Shown one piece after another: positions 49,249 to 61,535 of a stretch of 64,000 nt of DNA; positions within the stretch are counted from its first letter, which is position 1, and each line of letters opens with the position of its first letter. The DNA is taken from the NCBI GenBank assembly GCA_008477525.1, contig SPDT01000007.1:620001-684000 (forward strand). Direction: 5' to 3'. The notes beneath the pieces were generated by a model. That model was not told where the DNA came from. It searched no databases and saw only the letters and a list, made by a program, of their open reading frames with translations. Source of the stretch: Hypomyces perniciosus (Eukaryota > Ascomycota > Sordariomycetes > Hypocreales > Hypocreaceae). A program made the translations under genes and the position numbers.

Positions 49249-52126
49249 ATGTTGGCTGTTATACGAAACTTTCTGTGGAGTTGGCTCGGTCTCACTCAGG
49301 GGGCACAGCATAATGGAGACACTGATATCGACCATACTGGGGATGTGCGGAATGATAGGGACACCGAGAACGTGGAGAACACCGAGAGCGTGAGGGACAC
49401 CGAACATGACAGAGAAACCAACCATAACACAGACACCAACACCAAGAATGCTATGGACTCTGAGAATACCAGGGAAGCCGAAAACACCTGCGATACCGAG
49501 TATGTTAGTGGTGTTCAGAATGGGAGGAGCGCTGAGCATGCTGCCGACATCAACGCCAGAAATGTCATGGACCCCGAGCAAATTATGGACAGCGAGAATG
49601 ATATGCACACTGATCTGGATGATATTTATTGCGACATCCTGGCGTCTCGCATCAGAGAAGAACCTGAACCTCGCGATACCAGTTTTCGGAGGCCCCAACG
49701 ACGTCCGCCGCAAAGCGCAGGAGCGCGCAAAGAAAATATTTACCAGCTATGAAACCCTTCACGCGATACTACTACGTCACGAGGCAACTATACGAGAGCG
49801 CTGGGCCAGAAAGAAGAAGCAAAGGAAACTGAACATTTTGCTCACAGCTTGGCCAAACATGCCAACAATGCACCGACCAGATTTTCACGCCTTGTGCCTA
49901 GGCAAAGAGGCGAATAAAAATGGAGCATATCGAGATTGGTACATCTGGCCGTACATCAACCAAGATGATCTTTTGAACGACGAGGTCCTATTGCTAATGC
50001 TTCACTCACGAGGACATAACCTCCCATCGGAGTTCGCCGGAGCTGATATCGATGCCATGAAACTGGGCTTGGTAACACAAACGCTCCTAGTCCTGTATTT
50101 GAAGGAATATACAATGGTCCTCAATGGCGTTGATAACCCCGACAATTACGGAAAGCTCTTTAGCACCTCAGGCAGGTCCAACTTGCAGTATATTGAGGAC
50201 AATCTGAAACAGCTTGAACCTCATCACGGCCTTCTTGTTCTCGAAGCCCAGGAGAGGGTACTGGCCTTTCTAGTGAATTGCTGTCGACAGATACTGCAAG
50301 ACATTCCAAAGGAGACGCTCATTTCTGATGCATTCCCGATTCAGATAGAGGCACCGAAGATTGAGAGCAAGGCATGCGGATTCAAGTCATTGGCTGTAAT
50401 GGCAGCAGAAGCACCGTATCGAGTGCCTGTGAGACTTGACCTCGGACAGATTGAGTCATTGCTTCAGGCCAGAGTGTCGGCCGCAAAAGATCATGTACTG
50501 GCACTGCGAGAGGATCCCGCATATTTTTCGGACTACATGGTGAAGATGAAGGATCACCGATTGGAAATGCTGAAGGACATTTTTGGAAATCCACATCCTC
50601 ACTTTAGCCCAGACTCTAAGCATATCTGGGCTGGAGCAGTTGCATCAACTGTGGTGCACGCTTACATGGATCTCGAAATGTTCACGCATCTTTGCCAACA
50701 AGCCCACGACTTGAGATTGCTGCAGGCCAAATACGCGCCTGTTATTTCTCCGACAAAAGATCTTCCAGATGAGTTTCTAGCAGCGCTGGTCAGGTTCCAG
50801 TACTTCCTTAACGACATAGCTGGCCAAAGGCGGAGACTACTTCCCCATTACGTTGCCGGCTCTCCATCAATGCGCAAATATCTAGTTCTCACACCGTTTG
50901 CCAACTCTGGATGTCTCCCCACCATGGCAAGCAACGCCAAGCGTAGCAAGGTCTTCAACTATTTGGATTGGCTAATCACTACGCTATGCTATCAGGGAGC
51001 TTCTCTTTTCCAGGAATGTTTGCCTCTGTTTATGGATGAGATTCAGAGGTTACGAAATCAAGAGCCAGAGGCGTGGGAGCTCACGTCGTCTCTTGTGGGC
51101 GACGTCGTCGACGACCTTTCCATTATCGCACAGTGCTTAGGGGAGCTGGAGCTATACCAACCATGGGCACGAACTTTTATGCTGGCCAAGTGGAAGAAGT
51201 ACTTTGACTTGTCGCATGACTGGTTCGAAACGCATAAGCATTGTTCTGGGTTAGCTACCTTCGATGACAGTACCTATTACTCAGTTGCCAGACTCGCCAA
51301 TCCTTCCAAAAAGCGGTTCTTCTATCCGTGCGACAAAAGCCGAACTAAAGAGAACGTAGAGGCCATGCAGAGCGCTGAGCGACATTTGGATGAGTTTTGG
51401 GCTGGGATTGATCGAGTCATGCTCGACAAAGCTGAAGGCCTACGAGGTTCGGTCGTGTGGGAGCTGCTTTCTCAGGGATGCAGTCTAAACCGCACCCCTG
51501 ATTGGATTGAAGCACAGAAAGCTGTGGCGAGGAAGCCGGCTGGAAAGCGAATCACGAATGACCACGCCACTTCTATCCACAAGCCATTGTCTACCCTCTA
51601 TTTTGGTGAGGGTTCCGCAGGTGGAACCACAGAAGTGACACAGCCAACGAGCCCTGTTCGATCCAAGACCAAGACAAGAGGACAAGCCCGAGTTACTTCC
51701 ACGAAGGGAACCGCAGAAGTCATTTTCGAGGCTGTGGCGAAGCCGACCACGATTCCCGTTGATGCGCGGGCACTGAAGGTATTCCGTACACTCTTCTTCA
51801 ACCCGGAAAGGACTTCCTCACGAGGTGAGATCCCATGGATCGACTTCGTTTACGCAATGGTATCAGTGGGTTTTTCTGCGGAGAAGTTGCACGGGTCTGT
51901 TTGGCATTTCCAGAGGATCGATGAAGCGGGTCAGAGAAGTATTCTGTTCCACGATCCACATCCACGCCAGAAGCTGCAGTTTAATAAAGCCAGGGAGTAT
52001 GGAAGGAGACTGAGTAGAGCATTCGGGTGGGCTGGTGAAATTTTTGTGCTGAAGGAGAAGTATACGAATTGCGAAGATGTTGAGGTAAAGAGAGGCACAG
52101 AGTCAGTTTCTTGTCACAGACATTAG
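49249..52126 (+). CDS. Large fungal-specific protein of unknown function, with apparent single-base frameshift near the N terminus
   Basis: The main frame runs without introns to TAG at 52126. The N-terminal frame (ATG 49249) reads a hydrophobic start (MLAVIRNFLWSWLGL), about 100 residues of acidic Asp/Thr/Glu/Asn repeats, then DDIYCDILASRIREEPEPRDT up to 49680. The continuation VFGGPNDVRRKAQERAKKIF is one frame over from 49682, so a single extra base at about 49681 separates the halves; joined, they give about 958 residues. Recognisable family blocks: ERWARKKKQRKLNILLTAWP, IWPYINQDDLL, LLLMLHSRGHNLPSEFAGAD, VMAAEAPYRVPVRLDLGQIE, HVLALREDP, then a basic linker and a compact C-terminal domain (VDARALKVFRTLFF...GSVWHF...FHDPHPRQK...GRRLSRAFGW). 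I recall such proteins as common, often multicopy, uncharacterised genes in Pezizomycotina. No RIP damage. If the shift is real, translation could start only at 49406 or later. Confidence 0.75.
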
Positions 52127-52774
52127 CAAGCCAGCTCACTTTCCTTTCTTACATGTCACCCTACTACTTCATAACGCTGACCTAACACGAGAAAGGCAAC
52201 AAATTTCACGTCATTCTCCCTTCAGCCCGCACTACCACCATTCGTTCCACCCTCCTCTCTCACCACCCTGATCTTCTCTACGCCCTGATCTCCTTACCCC
52301 AGTAGAAAGTCCTTCCACTCTCGCACGAGCGAATTAACCAGGCAGTTTCTGTAGTATGCGTTTATTTATTTATTTATTTGGCATTTACGACCCTAGCTAT
52401 GTATAGCCATTATCCTAATCAGGCAATAAAGTCGGTCTAACCTAGGCCTAGTGGCTCTATTCGAGACGCTTCAAAGTTATATAAGGAAAATTAAGGGAGT
52501 AGCCTGCAGCTATTCGCACTCTTAAGACTTAAAGATACCGGTTTTTTCTGCGAGTTATTGAAAGTCTTTACTTCCTTTTAGGCCCAGTAAATATAATCTT
52601 ATATATTAATATCCCTTTAGGATAGCTGGGAGTTGCCCTTTAGCTAGATAATATTTTCTAAAGTGGCCTGCTTCCTTTATATTCCGATAAAGGCACTTTA
52701 TGACTATACCTTTATACCTAAACTATTTATAATATTGCTGAAAGTTACTATAGCTAGACCTTTTTGCTAATAGT
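52127..52774. other. 3' flank of the large gene grading into an AT-rich repeat block
   Basis: The sequence is pyrimidine-rich to about 52330. A (TTTA)n microsatellite lies at about 52361-52379, then partly RIP-affected sequence (52400-52774) with no identifiable element. AT content rises progressively. Confidence 0.45.
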
Positions 52775-55494
52775 TAGTATAAAGTAAAATTTAACTTTAA
52801 GTTAAAGTAATATAATATTAAAAATGCTTTTTTTAATGCCTTTAAAATAAGAACTTAAAATTAGTTATATATAAACGTTTTAAGGGTTTTAAGTAGCCGA
52901 ATATTTATTTAAAGCTCGCAAAAGCTTTATATAGCTTAAAGGATTTACTAAAGCTATAATTTAATAAATTATCTTTAACTTTAAGGCAATAAAAGTTAAT
53001 CTTAAACTTTAAAAAGCTTTATCTTCTTTATAGTAAAGCTTCAAAGATCTTTATTATATTCTATATAAATAATATTTTAATTATATATTATTATAATAAT
53101 AAAACCTTTTATATTAAATTACTAAATACTTTAAAAGTAAAGTATAAGCTTTATAATAAAAGAGATATATAATAGTTTTTAAAAATTAAAATTACCTATA
53201 ATTATGTAAAGTATAAAATATACCTTTCCTATAAAACCTGTTTTAAAAAAGTTATAAAACAATTTAAATTTAATAAAAGAATATAACTTCCTATAATTTT
53301 AATATTTATTATGAAGCTTTAAAAAAGTATATTATAAATTTTAAAAGCAACGATTAAAATATATTAAACAAAGTAAAATTAATAATGTATATAGCTAATA
53401 TAATAAAGCTTATTATAGCTTATAGTGCCTTAGCTTTATTATTGTTTTTAATTAACCTTAGTAAAAAGCAATTTAAAGCAGTTAATTAAGTAATTTATTA
53501 TTTATATATATAGTATTTTTTAGCATTTTAATATAAAAAGAAAAAAGAAATATAAATTTTAAGTACTTCAAGTAATACTTGTATTATTATTAATATAAAT
53601 ACTTAAAAATTATTTTAAAAGTATTTTATTATACTTGTCTTAAACTTTATTTTATAATATATAATATAATAAAGTACTATTAATATATCTATAATAAAAG
53701 TTAAAATATTTACCTTGATTTAAATAGTAAAAAAGGCTATAAGTTTATATATCCTTTTTTAATAGATAAATTTAAACCTAATATTAAATAGAATATTAAC
53801 TATAATAATTAATTAACTATATACTTTATAATTAAAAAAATATATAAATTAATATTTACTTATATTATATTAATATATAAAATATAACTTTAATAAAAAT
53901 CTTAAAAAAGATTATTTATAATTCTTTTTCTTTTTATTAATTTAATACCTATTAATAAGTTTATTAAAGCCTTTCTTTAATAATACTTTAAATACTTTAA
54001 AGTATTATTAAATTTAACAGATAGATAATTATTAAAATAGAATATATAAAAATATAGGAAAGTAGTTAATTTTAGCTTATAAGCTATTAACTATAAAAGT
54101 ATATTTTATTACTATAATAGTTATTCTTTAAAGGCTTTTTAGCTTTTATATATTTATATATAAAAAGAGGATAATATATTTATTTAATTATAATCTTTAT
54201 TTATGGCTTAAAAAAGCTAATATATAATTAATATAAGTATTAAATAATTATAAAGTATGTAATTAAATAGAATAATATAGGTAAAATAAAAAGGAGTTTA
54301 ATAAAAGGTATATTAATAATTACTATTAAAGTAAATAATATACTGCTAAAAGTAGGCGATAGAAATATATATAAAGAAGTCTCTTTTATTAGGCATAACA
54401 GTATAATAATAGGGGCAGTAGTAATAGTAGAGGTAAAAGTAAAGACAGCTATAAAAGCAGCTATAGTAAAAGTAACTGCAGGAGTAGCTATTAAAGTAAT
54501 AGCAGCAGTAATGGGGGTAGGGGCTAGGGCAGCAGATGTATAGTATATATTAAGAGCTATATAAGCAAAAGCCGCAGTAACCTTAAAACGGATAAAGCTA
54601 AGGTTAATAAAGGCTAGACTTGCCGGCGCTGGTATAGGAGTAAAAGCTAAAGTAGGAGCTACTGTAAAAGCAGGAGCAGTAATAGGTATAGCCGCTCAGC
54701 CAGCTAAGCGACTAATACCGCGATAAGCTACTTTTAAGGGGCAATTATAATTATACTTAACTGATAAAGTATTATTTTTCTGCAATTTTACTATTAACTA
54801 ATAAATATATAGCGTAAAAGGAATTAGTTAAAAGTATAATATTTACTGTAAAGGCTATACTGCTATTAATATTAATATTGATAATAATAATAATAATAAT
54901 AATTTAAAAAAAAAGTAAAAAATAAGGCTAAAGGGCAGCTAATATACTTATTTTAGCTATTTAAAACTAATTTACCTACTTAAAAAGCTGTATTATTTAA
55001 CTTTATATTATTATAAATTAATAATAGCTATAATACTTATATTCCTTTTACCTTTATGATAAAAGATTAATATAGATTTATAATAACGAGCTTTTAATTA
55101 AATAAAGGAGGCTTTAAAAGGGCAGCCAGTTAATTACAATACTATAAATAAGTTAAAGTAGCAGTTAATAAAGTATTAAAAATAGCTCTATTAACTAAGC
55201 GGTATATTAGGTTAAGTAGGCCAGGGCCCTACTACCTCTTAACGTTAAAGCCAGCGCTAAAGAGCTTTTATCTGCTTATAAAGCAGATATAGGCTAATAT
55301 ATATGTCGCGTAAGCGATATATCAAACTATATAGACGCTTACAGCGTATATATACAGCTTCTTCTTTATATTAGCTATATATATATATATATAGCGAGGC
55401 CACTATAGTATATTCTCTTTTATAGAATCAAGCTTTGTTTCCTATATCTTTATATATCTTTATACTTTATATAGCTATACCGCGCTCCGCTATA
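52775..55494 (+). mobile_element. Copia family A, 3' fragment (5' truncated, RIP-degraded)
   Basis: Collinear with Copia A from about 25265 to its 3' end. It includes the altered reverse-transcriptase box (FYINNILIIYYYNN, about 53058-53100), the alanine-codon-rich GC-retaining patch (about 54480-54730) and the 3' LTR (55205-55494). The purine tract region before the LTR is altered. There is no matching 5' half in the window, so this is a truncated or rearranged copy. Confidence 0.87.
55205..55494 (+). repeat. 3' LTR of the truncated Copia A
   Basis: 290 bp, starts TATTAGGTTAAGTAGGCC and ends GCTCCGCTATA. It is longer than other copies because of small internal duplications (a repeated TATATCTTTATA-type segment near 55443-55466). 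Confidence 0.88.
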
Positions 55495-56681
55495 TCTTTT
55501 TAAAAGTATATATAAATTTTATTAGCTTACTTTTTAAAAAGTTTATATTTTCTTTTTTTATGAAGCTTTTTAATAAGGATAGTTTATACTTTATTGTATT
55601 TTATTAGTATTTAAATATACTTCTCTAAGCTATATAAATAGTCTTTACTAGCTAATAGTTTAAAGCCTATATTGTTATTTAATATTATATTATTAAAGCA
55701 GGTTTTAAATATTATATATTAGCTTTAAGCGTTATTTAATATATTTTTGATATTATTTAAGAAAACTCAGTTCAATTAATTAAAAGTAAAAATCTTTTTT
55801 AATTTACTGCTTTTAATTAATATATTTATGTAGTGTAAATAGTATAAAGTAAAGTTTAAAGTATAGTAAGCTTCAACTGCTTCTAAAAATACTATTTAAA
55901 AAAATAGTCTTATAATTTTAAGACGCTTATATTAAATAGTATATATATAAGCGCGCAACTAATTAATATCCTATATTTCCAGCTTTGCACTTTTATATAT
56001 AATATTATATAAAACTTATTAATAAAAGATATATATATAGATATTTCTTAGTTATCTTTTTGCAAAAAGAAAGGCAGTTTTTAAGCTTTTTAATAATATT
56101 GTAAATGAAGAATTAAATTTATATATTATCTTTATTATTATTATTATTATCTACTTTAATAGCAGTAGGCTATAGATTTTTAACTTTAAGGTTAATTAAA
56201 GTTAACTTATAAAGATTAAAGTTAATAATTTTTTAAATTTACTTTTAAATTATAGTTTTAAGTTTCCCTTTTTTAATATTTATATTAATAGCGTTTTAAT
56301 ACTTTTAAAGTCAACTGTTATAATAAACAGTAATTTTAATAACTTTAACTTTTTCTTTAAATTCTTTAACTGCTTTCCTTTTTATTTAAGTAAACGTACA
56401 TAGTAAAAGAGTAGGGAAATAGTTATTAAGCTTTTTAAAAAGATTATAATTAATGCTTTTTTATACTTTAATAGTAGTTATATAGTATATAAAAATAATT
56501 ATTTATTTAATTTACTATTTTAATAATTTTAACTGTATAAAACGTAAATCTTTTATATTATTTATTATAGAAAATAAATTTTATAGTATATAAGTAAAAA
56601 TAAAAAACGTAATAAAGGAAAAGATTCTATTAAATAAAAGTTTCTAGTAATTTAATTAAAGTTATTACCTAAGCTTACACC
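55495..56681. other. AT-rich RIP-mutated sequence, element not identified
   Basis: No LTR, catalytic box or gene was recognised. Composition and TpA richness match the mutated retroelements around it. Confidence 0.45.
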
Positions 56682-56904
56682 TATAATAAAGCGCGGTATA
56701 GCTATATAAAGTACAAAGAGATACGAAATAAAGCTTAATTTTATAAAAGAAAATATACTATGATAGCCTTATTATATATCTATATAGCTAATATAAGGAA
56801 AAAGCTATATATTAGCTTATATACGCTTACTAAGCAGATAAAAGCTCCCTAGCGCTAGCCTTCGCGTTAATAAATAGTAGGGCCCTGGCTTACTTAACCC
56901 AACA
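56682..56904 (-). repeat. LTR A with internal deletion
   Basis: Minus-strand LTR A, 223 bp, from TGTTGGGTTAAGTAAGCC to a RIP-altered terminus. About 40-45 bp covering the first two hairpins of the reference copy is missing. The flanks (ACACC and AATAT) do not form a TSD. Confidence 0.82.
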
Positions 56905-58640
56905 AATATTAATAGTTAATTATAGTAATTATTGATTTATTTAAAATATTATTATCTTTAACTTTATATAATTAAAGTTTAAGTTGTATTTTATTAAACT
57001 ATTTAAATATAGTAAATATTTATTTATTTGATTTTCATTAAAAATATTTTTAAAAGCTAAAGATTTAGGTTTTAATTAATATACCCTTCAATTTATTATA
57101 GATATTTCTTAGGGTTATTTTAAATATTATTTACTTTTATCGTTATTATATTTATAAATAAAATAACTATTATTATTATAGATAATTAAATTAAATAATA
57201 TATAATAAATAGTGTTTAAAACTATATTAACTTTTACTTAGGTTTTAGTGTAAACTTTTAAAGTTTATTGGTTTTTAGCTTTTAGAAAGCTTTATAATCT
57301 TTTAAAAAATATTCTAGTTTATTATAATTATAATCAATAACTTTTATATTTCCTTTTTAAATAATGTTTAAATTTATTTAATTAAGTCTTTTCTAATTAA
57401 ATTTAATAATAGACTTTTATTAATTTTTACTTTAATTTATATATCTTTAATATTTATAACTCTATTTCAATTATTATTATTTTCTTTTTATATTTAAATA
57501 AAGGTTATAAAGTAAAATATTTATATTTATATACTTTTTAATACATTTCATAATACATTTATTTTAAACGAGTTTATAGGCTTCCTTTTTAACTTTTAAT
57601 TTAAATTTATTATGAAAGTATTTAATATAAGTAAAATCCTTTTACTTTACTTTAAAAGTATAGGTTTTAAAGTATATAATATAATTGATGTATCTTCTTT
57701 TTTAACTTAAATTTATAAGTTTATTTTCTATAATATATTTGTTAGTAATATTATTTAAAATATTCTTAAACTTTTTTTTAAATTAATTATACTTAATAAA
57801 TATAATTTATATTTATTTATTAATATTAATTCTATTATTAAAGAAATCCCTTTAAATAGGTTTAAACTACTTTCGAGTATTTTTTTTAATTTATTTAATA
57901 ATTAAAAAAACTTTATTAATTTTTATATTAAAGCTAATTAAAAACGAAATATAATAATTCTATCATTCAATAAAAAATAATTAAAATATTATAATACTTT
58001 TATTAAAATATTTAAAGGGTTATATTTTAAGTAACTGTTTTATATCCTTTAATGGTTAATTCCTTTCAAAGTTTAATATAAAGTTTAAAGTAAATATACG
58101 TAATATATAATTTTATACATATATAATCATTGTTTACTATTAATAAATTATTTACTAAAGTTGAGTGTTTTTAGTAATTAAATATTAATAATACTATTTT
58201 TATTTATATAGTTAACTTTTATATACTAAAAGGCTTCTTTTATATAAATATAAAGTTATTTTATTTTATTAACTTTATTTTTATTTTTGCTTTTATTTAT
58301 ATTATTATTTCTATTATAGTTTTATTTTTAATAAACAAATAAAGTGAAAGGTAAAGTATTCGGATTATTAAAACAGGATACTATAGTGGATATATTTGCA
58401 ATATTATTTAGGATTTTTAATAGCTTTTTAAATAAAAGTCACTAATATATAATAACTTAAGTTAATCTTTAAAGGATAAATTAAGGTTTATACGTTTATA
58501 TTAATAAGGATGTTAAAGATAAATATTAAATAAAGTAATATGATTATAATTTTATATAATAGGTAGTTTTAGTAAATATTATTTATTAATACGTATTGAA
58601 ATAACTATATTAAATAAATAGCAAGCTAGTTATAGATACA
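56905..58640. other. AT-rich RIP-mutated sequence, element not identified
   Basis: Probably a further mutated retroelement on compositional grounds. I could not find LTRs, a polymerase box or collinearity with families A-D. It ends with a sharp composition change at about 58640-58680. Confidence 0.45.
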
Positions 58641-59074
58641 TAGGGGGAATAATTATAAATTACTACCTTAAACAATGAGACGGCAACTTTACTGCCTATT
58701 TTGGTGGTTTCTGCCGTCCAGGGTAGTGGTCGATTTGCCAGGAATCCAGCGCCGCTTTAAGGCCAGCAATCAGTCCCGTTGGTCCAGTTAACCCCCTCCT
58801 GTACCACCATGTACCCAACAGGTACTACCCAGGCAGCTCCATAGCCAACATGAGGATAGAGCTCAGATGTGCGCGCTTCCGAAAACCTCTTTTCGCTGAC
58901 CCCAGCGACGAAGGGCCACAAACCACCAGAAATGGCGGCATCACGCAGGTTGTATTTAAGGGTCGCTCGCTCCGCCTCGAGCTTGTCCATCCCTCTCTTC
59001 AAACTTGTGTTTTCTCCCACTCCCATACCCACGTATAGAGTGCCCTCTTCCATAAGCCCCGAAAGACTTCCACT
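58641..59074. other. Promoter/5' region of the DUF3435 gene; edge of the GC-balanced island
   Basis: Sequence changes from almost pure AT to balanced within about 50 bp. If the downstream gene is a Starship captain, the element's 5' terminus should lie here. I see no obvious terminal repeat or target-site motif that I can assign. A minus-strand frame (59083-58757) and plus-strand frames from 58850 and 58869 have no family resemblance. Confidence 0.4.
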
Positions 59075-61535
59075 ATGGCGCACCGAAGGCGCCGGTTCGA
59101 CAACCCATACGATTCAGATGCATCATATTCACTTGATGAGGAAGACGAGGACGACGTCTTCAGTCAGAGCCAGGCCAATATCTCGGGCCCAGAAACAGAG
59201 GCAACGGATGTTGAGCACCTATGCTTCAACGGCAGAGACAGTGACGTCGACGTCGATGTCGAAGGTCAAGCCCAGCTCTTCGCCGGCAATGTCCATCCAC
59301 CCGCGTATTACCGGCAGGCCATTGAAGAATTTAACGAGAATGCCTACAACACACAAGACTACAGTGACGGCAGCCTGCTGCTCCTAAATGCATGTGAAGA
59401 GCAATGGCGCCAGTACGTAGCTTGCCATATAGTTTCCCTTTTCTTTGCTAGTCACTAATACGTGCATCTCTCTGAGCTCCAGGTACTGCAATGTTCTGAG
59501 GCGCGACCCTCAAGAATGCTTCGAGTCCATCTCGAAGTCCAGCTCTCTGACGCTGCTGTACAACTTCTTCAACTGGTTACTGAACCAGAAGGTTGGCAAA
59601 GATGGCAGGAGGAAGCGAGGAACCAAAAAGAGCAGCTCCTTGAGTACATATTGGAAAGTCTTCAGGCTTGTCTTCGAGAGGGCTACAAGGGAAAAACTCG
59701 ACCCAAAGATGACTCGGCGTATGCATAAGGTATAACCAGTCCCAACTATCACTGGGGCGCAAGGCTAACCATGCAGGTGCTCCGAGACCTGGCCAAGAAA
59801 CACGAGTTAAGCGACCAGAAGCGAGCGAATCGTTGCATGACCATCGAAGACCTGAAGGAGCAAATCGAGACGACGATTAGCACAACAGAGAAGTCGTTCA
59901 AACTTGGGGAACTCCGAATCCTCGCAGTTCTCTTTCTGCTGCTGCTTGCTCCAGCAGGAGCTCGTCCCACATCCATCCTCCGCATCCGATTTGGAGACAT
60001 CCAACTTTCGTTGGCAAGAGACCCAGAAGGCGGGCCTCATAAAATCTTAATTCGGTTCACCCTGGCCTTCACAAAAACATATCTCGGAGTCAAAGACGCG
60101 TATGGACACTTCAGGCATCTATGGTTGACTTAACAGCGCTGATGTTGTATTAGGAAAACTTTCACACTCCCCGAGACTCTGGTTGACCCGTCCCTGCTAC
60201 TCAACCCACATGTCTTCTTATTAGGTGTTTTGTTTCGCCACCGTGCGTTTCAAGCGCCAAGTCTTATCTCGCCGGAACACCTAGCCAACCTTGACATCCA
60301 CCCAGGGGAGTCGGAGCTGCTGTTGCCACTTAGGGATAATTTAAACCGCATATACATATTCCGTCGGGCTGTTCAGACACTTACCGGTTATAAGCTATCC
60401 CAGGACCAGCCTATTTCCTACCAGATGATTGCACAGTGGATCAGAAGGATTGGCGAAATTTTGGGGTTGGAGTACCCTACTATTCCCTACAACCTGCGCT
60501 ATAACGCGGCCAACGAGTTCGATCGAAGTGGTTTGTCTGGTCTGTCCTTTTTGTTCAGTCTTTTTGCTTACTCTGAATCTAGCCGATATTAGCGAGTCGC
60601 TGAGAAATCTTGCGCTAGATCACGCTAACTCGAATCCCTTCCAGAGGCACTATCTAGGACGCGAGGTTTGCGCAGATACATGGGCCATCATCCAACGACA
60701 AAAGCCGCAGCAGGCACTAATTAGGCAGGCTTGCAGCGTCGGCCATTCGAAAAGCAAACGGCGGCCCACGGGCCTTACAGCCGAGCAAGCAGCATCTGTC
60801 AATACTGATCCTCTGGTCAAGCGATTAGAGCGAGACCTTCGGGGCTTTCCTCAAGGGTCGGAGAAATACATCAACGCTCGCCGCGAACTGAGAAATCAGA
60901 AGCAGAGGTTGAAGAGGGTACTGATGCAGCAGATCCGAGAGAAATGGACCCCCAAGCAGGCAGTTGAAGACATTGAGCAACAATTACAAGGGACAAAATT
61001 CACCAAGCAGGCAGCTGCAAACATAACCTGCAGCCCTCGACGGCCAGCTCAAAGACGGCTCGTTGAAGCACTCACAGCCCCACTTGGCGATACACTAGAA
61101 GACCAGTATCGGCGGAGAGACAACGCGATCAACTCCATTGCTGCATATTGTTTGATCGAGGAAGGGAAGACCACCCGTCACCTGGAATCTCCATCGACTG
61201 AGTCAAGCAAGCGCCTCCCTGTCGATGAGCCTCCAGTCAACAGCCCTCTACATACAGCGCTAATGTCTATATTTGTCAAAAACGAGAGGGAAAGACCGAG
61301 AATCTGCTTCATATGTGTTGGTAAGGCGCTCACCTTGGCACCCGATGACAGAGCTGCCGGGGATCTCATCCACGAGTTCTATACTCCGGGGGACTTGTCC
61401 AAACACTTCCGACGCAAACACTTATCTAACTTGCGGGATGACGACGAGATCAAGTGCCAGGTTTGTGACTTGCGCCTTGACAACAGGGAACACTTTCAGA
61501 ACCATGCCCTCCGAGTGCACGGAACCGTGACTTGA
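59075..61535 (+). CDS. DUF3435/FluG-domain protein, tyrosine-recombinase-like with C2H2 fingers (Starship-captain-like), 5 exons
   Basis: Exons 59075-59412, 59483-59729, 59777-60099, 60154-60530 and 60583-61535 give an unbroken 745-residue protein. The introns (70, 47, 54, 52 bp) are all GT-AG. Residues 1-60 are acidic. The DUF3435 region spans about 110-480: LRILAVLFLLLLAPAGARP with R258, FTKTYLGVKDA, FTLPE, then PYNLRYNAANEF (YNLR 415-418) and LDHANSNPFQRHYL (H442, H451, Y452). These positions fit the R...[H/Y]xxR...H...Y catalytic set of tyrosine recombinases. A basic coiled region follows, then two C2H2 fingers: C670/C673/H703/H708 and C720/C723/H736/H741. No RIP damage or premature stop. 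DUF3435 proteins comprise Starship captains and numerous immobile relatives (often annotated FluG-domain proteins), so mobility is inference. It lies at the very edge of a mutated repeat block and faces rightward into unseen sequence. Confidence 0.88.

Noticed and set aside
49500..49682. A GTATGT...CAG intron to explain the frame change at 49681
   Set aside because: Its length (183 bp) is a multiple of three, so it does not restore frame. Other acceptors give the wrong phase or need poor donors, and the coding text is continuous up to 49680.
49234..49713. 159-residue minus-strand frame
   Set aside because: Antisense to the acidic-repeat N terminus of the large gene; its Val/Gly/Ile repeats mirror the sense repeat.
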